A DNA stretch of 57,696 nucleotides from Rhodospirillaceae bacterium (GTDB lineage: Bacteria; Pseudomonadota; Alphaproteobacteria; UBA828): contig JABIXB010000289.1 of the NCBI GenBank assembly GCA_018666805.1, positions 1 through 57,696 on the forward strand, read 5' to 3'. Position numbers and translations under genes: made by a program. Positions 10,440 to 18,376 of the stretch are shown here, piece by piece. Within the stretch, counting starts at the first letter, position 1. Each line of letters opens with the position of its first letter. The notes below the pieces were generated by a model, which had not been told where the DNA came from, made no database searches, and worked only from the letters and a program-made list of their open reading frames with translations.

Positions 10440-11842
10440 GCGATATTACCGAACTGTCGATCGCCGAACTGTCGCAAGGATTTCGCGACAAATCGCTCTC
10501 TCCCGTTGCCGCGGCAGAAGCCTATCTGGCGCGGATTTCCACTCATAATGACAGGGTCAATGCGTTCGTGACGCTGCGCGCGGACGAGGCGCTGGCCGAG
10601 GCAAAAGAGGCCGAGGCGGAAATCGCCGGCGGCAACTGGCGCGGCCCCCTGCATGGCATTCCGATTGGCCACAAGGATCTTTATCAAACCGCCGGGATTC
10701 GCAGCACTGCCGGCTCGCGCGTGCTGGAAAACGATATCCCGAATGAAGACGCAACCGCCGTGGCGCGGCTGAAAGCGGCCGGGGCGGTGATGCTGGGTAA
10801 GCTCAACACGCATGAATACGCCTATGGCCCGACCAATGATTCCTCAATGTTCGGCCCGTGCCGCAACCCGTGGGACAATTCGCGCTTCAGCGGCGGCTCG
10901 AGTGGTGGCTCGGGCGCGGCGGTGGCGCTCCGATTGTGTGCCGGCGCGACCGGCTCTGACACCGGCGGCTCGATCCGCATGCCGGCGGCGTGTTGTGGCA
11001 TCACCGGCCTGAAACCGACCTATGGCCGCTCCAGCCGGGCCGGTATTTACCCGCTCTGCTGGACCATGGATCATGCCGGGCCATTGACCCGCTCGGCCGA
11101 AGACGCGGCGCTGATGTATCAGCCCCTGCCGGGACCGGACGGGCGCGATGCGACGGTGGCGGATCGCCCCGTGCCGGATTATGCCGGCGCACTCGACGGC
11201 AATATCAAGGGCCTCAAGATCGGCGTGCCGACGCATTATTTTTTCGACCGCGCCCTGCCGGAGAATGAAACGGCGGCGCGTGAGGCGATTGCCGTGCTGG
11301 AAGGCCTCGGCGCCGAGGTGCGTGAAGTGGATATCGCCCATATCGATTACGCGGCGGCGGCGGCGATGGTGCTTTATCTCTCCGAGGGCACGGCCTATCA
11401 CGACGATCATATCGCCACCATCGGCGAGCTTTATACCGATCAGGTGCGGCTCTTCCTCGAGCTTGGCAATTATGTGCTGGCCAAAGATTATCTCCACGCC
11501 CAGCGTTACCGCACCCTCCTCGGCCATGCCATGGCCGATGTGTTGGCCGAGGTCGATGTGCTGGCGATGCCGGCCCTGCCGCTCACGGCGCAGCCGATTG
11601 GCCAGGAAATGATCGATATTCGCGGCCAGTCCGAATCGGTTTTCGGCGCTATCCTGCGCAATACCGAGCCGTTTGATTTAACCGGCCTTCCGGCGCTCGT
11701 CATGCCGTGCGGCTTTGCTTCGGACGGCATGCCGCTCAGCCTGCAAATCGCCGGGCGGCCGTTCGATGAGGCGGGCATTCTAAAGGTCGGTCACGCCTTT
11801 CAGCAGGCAACCGATTGGCACAAGCGCCGCCCGCCGGACTGA
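10436..11842 (+). CDS. Amidase (amidase signature family, GatA/AtzE-like)
   Basis: GGSSGGSGAAVALRLCAGATGSDTGGSIRMPAACCGITGLKPTYGRSSRAG. Confidence 0.92.
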   Translation: MSDITELSIAELSQGFRDKSLSPVAAAEAYLARISTHNDRVNAFVTLRADEALAEAKEAEAEIAGGNWRGPLHGIPIGHKDLYQTAGIRSTAGSRVLENDIPNEDATAVARLKAAGAVMLGKLNTHEYAYGPTNDSSMFGPCRNPWDNSRFSGGSSGGSGAAVALRLCAGATGSDTGGSIRMPAACCGITGLKPTYGRSSRAGIYPLCWTMDHAGPLTRSAEDAALMYQPLPGPDGRDATVADRPVPDYAGALDGNIKGLKIGVPTHYFFDRALPENETAAREAIAVLEGLGAEVREVDIAHIDYAAAAAMVLYLSEGTAYHDDHIATIGELYTDQVRLFLELGNYVLAKDYLHAQRYRTLLGHAMADVLAEVDVLAMPALPLTAQPIGQEMIDIRGQSESVFGAILRNTEPFDLTGLPALVMPCGFASDGMPLSLQIAGRPFDEAGILKVGHAFQQATDWHKRRPPD

Positions 11843-11853
11843 GAAAGGATTCC

Positions 11854-14800
11854 ATGCCGAGCCGATTGCCACGCAAAATTTCAAAAATCCTCGTTGCCAA
11901 CCGCAGCGAAATCGCCATCCGTGTCATGCGTGCGGCGTCCGAGCTTGGTATCCGTACCGTCGCGATTTACTCGCAGGAGGACCGCTTTGCCCTGCATCGC
12001 TTCAAGGCCGATGAAAGCTATCTGGTCGGCGAGGGGCGGGGGCCGGTCGAGGCCTATCTGAGCATCGATGATGTGCTGCGCATCGCGCGCGACGCCAAGG
12101 TCGATGCCATTCATCCCGGCTATGGCCTGCTCTCGGAAAACCCGGATTTCGCCGAGGCCTGCACGGCGGCGGGTATCCTGTTTGTCGGCCCGACGCCGGC
12201 GGCCATGCGGGCGCTTGGCAACAAGGTCTCGGCGCGCGATTTGGCCGAGCGTGCCGGCGCGCCGGTAATGCCGGCGACGGCGCCCTTGCCGCGCGATGTC
12301 GCCGGCGCCCAAAAGCAGGCGCGCGAGGTCGGCTATCCGCTGATGCTGAAAGCGAGCTGGGGCGGCGGCGGGCGCGGCATGCGGGTGATCGAGGATGATG
12401 CGGCGCTGGCGGGCGAGCTCGATGCGGCGCGGCGCGAGGCCCAGGCGGCGTTCGGCAATGATGAGGTTTATCTCGAAAAATTGGTGCGCCGCGCGCGCCA
12501 TGTCGAGGTTCAGATACTGGGCGACAATCATGGCAATCTGGTGCATCTGCATGAGCGCGACTGCACCATGCAACGGCGCAATCAGAAAGTCGTCGAGCGC
12601 GCCCCGGCGCCCTATCTGAACGAGTCACAGCGCGAAAAATTACACAGTGCCGCCGTGCGGATCGGCCGTGCCGCCGAATACAGCAATGCCGGCACTGTCG
12701 AATTTTTGATGGATGTCGAGAGCGGGGAATTTTATTTCATCGAGGTCAATCCGCGCATTCAGGTCGAGCATACGGTGACGGAAGTGGTCACCGGTATCGA
12801 TTTGGTCAAAGCGCAAATACGCATTGCCCAGGGGGCGAAGATCGGCGCCGATGAGAGCGGCGTGCCGGCGCAGGAAAATATCAAGGTGAGCGGCAATGCG
12901 ATTCAATGCCGGGTGACAACGGAAGATCCGGAGAATAATTTCATCCCCGATTATGGCCGTCTCACGGCCTATCGCGGCGCCACCGGTTTCGGCATCCGGC
13001 TCGACGGCGGCACCGCCTATTCAGGCGCGGTGATCACGCCATTCTATGATTCCCTACTCGAAAAAGTCACTGCCTGGGCGCCGACGCCGGACGAGGCTAT
13101 CGCACGCATGGACCGGGCGCTGCGCGAATTTCGCATTAGGGGTGTCAGGACAAATCTGGTGTTCCTGGAAACGCTGCTCGGCCACGCCAAGTTTCGCAGC
13201 GGCGAATACACCACCCGCTTTATCGATGAAACGCCGGAGCTGTTTCATTTCGGCAAACGGCGCGACCGCGCCACCCGCCTATTGCGCTTTATCGGCGAGG
13301 TGATCGTCAACGGCAATCCCGAGGTCGAGGGCCGCCCGGTCGGGCCGCCGGTGCATTTTCCGGTTAAACCGGTGCCTGCCAACGGTGATGCGCCGCCGGG
13401 CTCGCGCCAGCGCCTGGAGGAATTGGGCGCCGCCGGTTTCGCTGGCTGGATGCGCGACCAAAGCCAGGTTTTGATCACCGATACAAGTTTCCGCGATGCG
13501 CACCAATCGCTGTTGGCGACGCGCATGCGCAGCCACGATCTGCTCGCCGCCGCACCTGCCTATGCCCATCTTCTACCGCAACTGCTTTCGGTCGAATGCT
13601 GGGGTGGTGCGACCTTCGATGTGGCGATGCGTTTTCTTAAAGAGGACCCGTGGCAGCGTCTGAGGGATTTTCGCGCGGCGATGCCCAATCTGCTGCTGCA
13701 AATGCTGCTGCGCGCCTCGAACGGCGTCGGCTACACCAACTATCCCGACAATGTGGTGCGTTATTTTGTCGAGCAGTCGGCCGAGAATGGCGTCGATCTG
13801 TTCCGCGTGTTTGATTCGCTCAATTGGGTCGAGAATATGCGTGTCGCCATGGATGCCGTTATTGAATCCGGTAAATTATGCGAGGCGGCGATCTGTTACA
13901 CCGGCGATATCTCCGATCCGGCGCGCTCGAAATACGATCTTAATTATTATCTCCGCATGGCGCGCGAGCTTGAGGCGGCGGGCGCGCATATCATCGCCGT
14001 CAAGGATATGGCCGGCCTGTGCAAGCCGGCGGCGGCCAGCACCCTGATCAAAGCCTTGAAACAGGAAACCGGCCTGCCGATTCATTTCCACACCCATGAT
14101 ACCAGCGGCATTGCCGCGGCCAGCGTGATCGCCGCGGTCGAGGCGGGCGTCGATGCCGTCGATCTGGCGATGGATGCGCTCTCCGGCCTGACCTCGCAGC
14201 CGAGCTTCGGCTCGATCAATGCGGCGCTCAAGCACACGCCGCGCGACAGCGGCCTCGATCAGGAGGCGGTGCGCACGCTGTCGCATTACTGGGAGCAGGC
14301 GCGGCGCGGCTATTACGCCTTTGAGAGCGATATCCGCGCCGGCACCTCGGACGTTTACATCCATGCCATGCCGGGTGGGCAATATACCAATCTGCGCGAA
14401 CAGGCGCGCGGCCTCGGCATTGAGGACGAGCGCTGGCCCGAGGTTGCCGAGGCATTTGCCCAGGTAAATGAGATGTTCGGCGATATCGTCAAGGTAACGC
14501 CGACCTCCAAGGTGGTCGGCGATATGGCGCTGATGATGATCACCAGCGGCCTCACGCCCGAGGATGTGTTGGACCCGGAACGCGAAATCGCTTTCCCGGA
14601 TTCGGTGGTGTCGTTTTTTGCCGGCGAGTTGGGCCAGCCGCATGGCGGTTTCCCCGAGGCGCTGCAAAAGAAAGTGCTGAAAGGCCGCGAGGCGCTAACC
14701 GTGCGGCCGGGCTCGGTCTTGCCGGCGGCCGACATGGAAGCGCTGCGCGGCGAGGCGGAACACAAGGTTGGCCGCCACATCCGCGATGCGGAGTTTGCCT

Positions 14801-15321
14801 CCTACCTGATGTATCCCAAGGTGTTTGCCGATTATGCCACGGCGCGGCGGCGTTACGGCGATATCAGCGTGCTGCCGAGCCAGACATTCTTCTACGGCAT
14901 GGCGCCGGGCGATGAGGTGACGCTCGACATCGCGCGCGGCCGGCAGTTCATCATCCGCTTTCTGGCGCTGAGCGAGAGCGACGACAAAGGCCGGCGCACG
15001 GTATTTTTCGAGCTCAATGGCCAGCCGAGAAACGTTCTGGTGGAAGATCTGAGCGCCGGCGTCACGCACCAGGCCTTGCCCAAGGCGGAGGAGGGCAATC
15101 CGCTCCATGTGGCGGCGCCGATGCCGGGCATGGTGGTCAAGGTGTTCCACGCCGAGGGTGAAAAAGTGGCGCGCGGCGATGTGCTGTTCGCTATCGAGGC
15201 GATGAAGATGGAGACCGCCGTCCATGCCGAGCGCGGCGGCACCATCCGCCGCATTGTGACCCAGGCGGGTATTACGGTGGAGACCAAGGATCTCATGATG
15301 GAACTTACGGACGAAGCCTAG
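11854..15321 (+). CDS. pyc: Pyruvate carboxylase
   Basis: Biotin carboxylase domain (ILVANRSEIAIRV, HPGYGLLSENPDFAE), carboxyltransferase domain (TDTSFRDAHQSLLATRMR), C-terminal biotinyl site EAMKMET. Start moved to 11854. Confidence 0.96.
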   Translation: MPSRLPRKISKILVANRSEIAIRVMRAASELGIRTVAIYSQEDRFALHRFKADESYLVGEGRGPVEAYLSIDDVLRIARDAKVDAIHPGYGLLSENPDFAEACTAAGILFVGPTPAAMRALGNKVSARDLAERAGAPVMPATAPLPRDVAGAQKQAREVGYPLMLKASWGGGGRGMRVIEDDAALAGELDAARREAQAAFGNDEVYLEKLVRRARHVEVQILGDNHGNLVHLHERDCTMQRRNQKVVERAPAPYLNESQREKLHSAAVRIGRAAEYSNAGTVEFLMDVESGEFYFIEVNPRIQVEHTVTEVVTGIDLVKAQIRIAQGAKIGADESGVPAQENIKVSGNAIQCRVTTEDPENNFIPDYGRLTAYRGATGFGIRLDGGTAYSGAVITPFYDSLLEKVTAWAPTPDEAIARMDRALREFRIRGVRTNLVFLETLLGHAKFRSGEYTTRFIDETPELFHFGKRRDRATRLLRFIGEVIVNGNPEVEGRPVGPPVHFPVKPVPANGDAPPGSRQRLEELGAAGFAGWMRDQSQVLITDTSFRDAHQSLLATRMRSHDLLAAAPAYAHLLPQLLSVECWGGATFDVAMRFLKEDPWQRLRDFRAAMPNLLLQMLLRASNGVGYTNYPDNVVRYFVEQSAENGVDLFRVFDSLNWVENMRVAMDAVIESGKLCEAAICYTGDISDPARSKYDLNYYLRMARELEAAGAHIIAVKDMAGLCKPAAASTLIKALKQETGLPIHFHTHDTSGIAAASVIAAVEAGVDAVDLAMDALSGLTSQPSFGSINAALKHTPRDSGLDQEAVRTLSHYWEQARRGYYAFESDIRAGTSDVYIHAMPGGQYTNLREQARGLGIEDERWPEVAEAFAQVNEMFGDIVKVTPTSKVVGDMALMMITSGLTPEDVLDPEREIAFPDSVVSFFAGELGQPHGGFPEALQKKVLKGREALTVRPGSVLPAADMEALRGEAEHKVGRHIRDAEFASYLMYPKVFADYATARRRYGDISVLPSQTFFYGMAPGDEVTLDIARGRQFIIRFLALSESDDKGRRTVFFELNGQPRNVLVEDLSAGVTHQALPKAEEGNPLHVAAPMPGMVVKVFHAEGEKVARGDVLFAIEAMKMETAVHAERGGTIRRIVTQAGITVETKDLMMELTDEA

Positions 15322-15333
15322 AGGGACTGAATC

Positions 15334-16146
15334 ATGGCAACGCAGAAGAAAGAGATTGCGGGCGCGGCGGAAGCCGTTTTGCTGCGCGAGGACAAAGACG
15401 GCATCGCAACGCTGACCCTCAATCGGCCTAAATCAGGCAATAGCCTGTCGCATGAATTGGTGGGCGCACTGCAAGCGGCGTGGGATGAGATCGACGGCGA
15501 TGCGTCGGTGCGCGTGGTCGTGCTCACCGCCTCGGGCCGCCTGTTTTGCACCGGTCATGATCTCAACGAATCAATCGCCGCGATGGAGGACCCGCCGTCC
15601 AAGCTGGCCGCCAACCGCGAATGCTCGAAGATGATGCAGAGCATGCTGATGCTCTCGAAACCGATCATTGCCAAGGTGCACGGCGTGGCAACCGCTGCCG
15701 GCTGCCAGCTTATGGCGACCTGCGATTTGGCGCTGGCCTCGAGCGACGCGCGCTTCGCCACGCCGGGGGTGAATATCGGCCTCTGGTGCCTCTCGCCGCA
15801 AGTGGCGATCAGCCGCACCATCGCACCCAAACACGCGATGCAAATGCTGCTCACCGGCAAGCTGCAGGATGCCGATACGGCGCTCCGCTTCGGCCTCATT
15901 AATGAGGCGGTGGCGCCCGACGCGCTCGACGCGCGGGTCACCGAATTGGCGACGGAAATCGCCAGCAAATCGCCCCATTCCCTCGCCATGGGCAAACGCT
16001 CCTTCTACCGCCAGCTCACCATGCCGCTCGACGAAGCCTATGAATATGTCGACGAGGTAATCGTCCGCGCCATTCAGTCGGAAGACGCGAAAGAGGGCAT
16101 CTCAGCCTTTCTCGATAAGCGCAAACCGAAGTGGACGGGGCGCTAA
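15334..16146 (+). CDS. Enoyl-CoA hydratase/isomerase family protein
   Basis: Crotonase fold motifs (GRLFCTGHDLNES, KVHGVATAAGCQLMATCDLALA). Confidence 0.9.
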   Translation: MATQKKEIAGAAEAVLLREDKDGIATLTLNRPKSGNSLSHELVGALQAAWDEIDGDASVRVVVLTASGRLFCTGHDLNESIAAMEDPPSKLAANRECSKMMQSMLMLSKPIIAKVHGVATAAGCQLMATCDLALASSDARFATPGVNIGLWCLSPQVAISRTIAPKHAMQMLLTGKLQDADTALRFGLINEAVAPDALDARVTELATEIASKSPHSLAMGKRSFYRQLTMPLDEAYEYVDEVIVRAIQSEDAKEGISAFLDKRKPKWTGR

Positions 16147-16175
16147 CGCCTTTTGTTTATCGCGCTAGCGCCGCC

Positions 16176-16239
16176 TAGAGCAGAACATGGTTTATCGGAA
16201 TCGCCTCGGCGATCCGACAAGCCATGTGAATCTGCTCTA
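16176..16239. repeat. Imperfect palindromic intergenic element, copy B
   Basis: TAGAGCAGAACATGG...GCCTCGGC...CCATGTGAATCTGCTCTA: long imperfect inverted repeat sharing its left end with copy A. Confidence 0.8.
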
Positions 16240-16247
16240 ACTATTTG

Positions 16248-16314
16248 AGATCGATCGGATTCACACGATTAAATTGAACCGCGAAGCGGTTCCATTTAAT
16301 CGTGATTCGATCTA
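16248..16314. repeat. Imperfect palindromic element, copy C (right arm inside antiporter CDS)
   Basis: AGATCGATCGGATTCACACGATTAAATTGAACCGC-gaa-GCGGTTCCATTTAATCGTGATTCGATCT; the core ATTAAAT..CCGCgaaGCGG..GATCTAG is shared with copy A. Confidence 0.8.
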
Positions 16315-17522
16315 GCGGCGAACACGCGGGCGAGGATGATCGGGCTGAGCACAGTCGTCACCACCGACATGATAACAACCGCCGAAAATAAATTTCTCAC
16401 GATATCGGAATCGCCGACGAGGAGGCCCGCCTTTAGCACGATTCCGGCGATCACCAGTTCGACCGCGCCGCGCGGGCTCATGCCGACGCCAATCACCAGC
16501 GAATCATTGCGGGAGAATCCAAAGGCGCGCGCCATCAGGCCGGCGCCACCGATTTTGCCGAGAAAGGCGCAGGCGATGAGAAGAGCGAGAAAGCCCGGAA
16601 TCTCAACGACAGAGGTAAAGTTGAGCTCAAAGCCGATGGAGGCGAAGAAGATCGGCGCGAGAAAACCGAATGTCATGCCTGAGACAGTGTTTCGCACGCG
16701 CTCATAGCTCTGCACATTTATTGTCTTGCGGCCAAAATAGAGCCCCGCGATGAAGGCGCCGACAATGAAATGGAGTCCGAGAACTTCCGCCAACACGGCA
16801 AAGGCAAAGGCTGCGACCAACATGGCGCTGATTTCCAACTCGTGCACCCGCAGGTGATGGATGAAGCGGCCGCCCCAGGGAAATACGAACAAGCCGATCA
16901 GCGTCGTCACGGTAAAGAAAAGCACGACCTTACCCGAAAGAATGGCCAACTCGAGGAGGCCCGAGGGCTCCTCGGCCCCGATCATGCCGGTGAACCAGGC
17001 CAGCAGCATTAAACTAAAAACATCGTCGATCACCGCCGCCGAGACGATGGTTTGGCCGATGCGGGTGTCGAGTAAATTGAGATCTGTCAGGATGCGCACG
17101 GTGGCGGGTACCGCGGTGATCGCGAGCGCCGTGCCGAGGAACAGACACTGCGCGGTGCGCAGCGGTGAATCGGGCAGGAAGGCCCAACCAAGCCCCACGC
17201 CGAGCGCGAGCGGCACCACCATACCGCCGAACGCCACCCCTAGGGAGGAGGCCGAGCGCTCAAACATTTTGCGCGGCTGCATTTCCAGGCCGGCAAACAG
17301 CATCAAAAAGAACATGCCGAGATCGGTAATCGTAACGAAGACCTCATTGTCGCCGAGGCCGGAAAGCGTTGGAAAAATACCGGGAAAGCTGGCGACCACG
17401 GCGCCAAGTGCCACGCCGGCGGTCAGTTCGCCGACGAGGGCCGGTTGCGCCAAGCGCTCCGCCACTTCGCCGAAGGCACGAGTGGCGACAAGGAGAATAA
17501 GGAGTACGTAGAAAAGGTCCAT
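16296..17522 (-). CDS. Cation:proton antiporter (CPA2/Kef-type)
   Basis: Polytopic; LALAITAVPATVRILTDL, ASIGFELNF, MSPRGAVELVIAGI. Start taken at MDLFYVLLILL. Confidence 0.88.
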   Translation of the reverse strand: MDLFYVLLILLVATRAFGEVAERLAQPALVGELTAGVALGAVVASFPGIFPTLSGLGDNEVFVTITDLGMFFLMLFAGLEMQPRKMFERSASSLGVAFGGMVVPLALGVGLGWAFLPDSPLRTAQCLFLGTALAITAVPATVRILTDLNLLDTRIGQTIVSAAVIDDVFSLMLLAWFTGMIGAEEPSGLLELAILSGKVVLFFTVTTLIGLFVFPWGGRFIHHLRVHELEISAMLVAAFAFAVLAEVLGLHFIVGAFIAGLYFGRKTINVQSYERVRNTVSGMTFGFLAPIFFASIGFELNFTSVVEIPGFLALLIACAFLGKIGGAGLMARAFGFSRNDSLVIGVGMSPRGAVELVIAGIVLKAGLLVGDSDIVRNLFSAVVIMSVVTTVLSPIILARVFAARSNHD

Positions 17523-17822
17523 CCCGAGATGTCCGCAGCGCTGTGAGCGTTGTTGCATTCTGCGGGAGCAGACGCCCGTAGTTTCGCCCGCTTAGAATGC
17601 TCCCGACGGAGGTCTATGTACAGCTTGAAGCAGGCGTTTACTACCGTCGCGAAACCGCAGGGCGGGGGCGTTGGAGCGCGCTACCGCACGGCAAAATTTC
17701 GTACCGCAGTTGGCGCGTGCTATTGTGCGGCTTCAGTGCGGTGACGGTTGGCACACCATATGTAGCGGTGGCGCCGGATTACAAAACAATACCAATTTGG
17801 CACTAAAGTAATAATACGCCGT

Positions 17823-18359
17823 TCAGGTCTGTTCGGGATACCAGTAGAGCGGCTCGGGGCGTTCGAAATCGGCCGGGCGGTCGATTACTTCGACGATGGT
17901 GCCGCTCGATGCCAGGGTGTCGAAATAGCAGAATTTGACGCGCTTCCAACTGCCCTCCTGAATCGCCTCGAAGCCGCGCGCCTTGAAGCTCGCGTGGCAT
18001 TCCTCCCAGTTCATGCCGAGGTCGCCGAGCATCACGCCGACATGCTGAATGCCCTCTTGATTGTGTTCGAGAAAATCATGGTAGATGCTCTGACCGTCGA
18101 GCGGCTGGATGATTTCCCAGTTGAGCGCGCCGGTCCAGGCCAGCGCCAGGCGCATGCTGTAGGGCTGGGCCTTGCCGCGGTAGGAGGTGTCGAACAGATC
18201 GGGCGCTTTATATTCATTGACCCACCACGGGCCGATGCCCAGCTCGTCGGCGTAGCGCCGCACCATGGCGTCGAGATCGCGCGTGACGATGCAGATCTGG
18301 CGGGTCTCGGAAATGAAACTGTTGGGCAGGTCCGTTTTTACCGGATCGGGGTTGGCCAT
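17823..18359 (-). CDS. VOC/glyoxalase family protein
   Basis: QICIVTRDLDAMVRRYADELGIGPWWV and C-terminal TIVEVIDRP; start at MANPDPVKTDLPN. Confidence 0.85.
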   Translation of the reverse strand: MANPDPVKTDLPNSFISETRQICIVTRDLDAMVRRYADELGIGPWWVNEYKAPDLFDTSYRGKAQPYSMRLALAWTGALNWEIIQPLDGQSIYHDFLEHNQEGIQHVGVMLGDLGMNWEECHASFKARGFEAIQEGSWKRVKFCYFDTLASSGTIVEVIDRPADFERPEPLYWYPEQT

Positions 18360-18376
18360 GTTGGGCTCTCCTTTTG

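Noticed and set aside
9236-10813. 525-aa minus-strand ORF
   Set aside because: Antisense to NnrS and the amidase, which have clear family motifs; its translation is low-complexity Arg/Gln/Gly-rich.
17550-17806. Two short plus-strand ORFs (64 and 69 aa) in the antiporter/VOC gap
   Set aside because: No RBS or family similarity I can recognise; one segment (VYVQLEAGVYYRRETAGRGRW) looks faintly protein-like but is insufficient.
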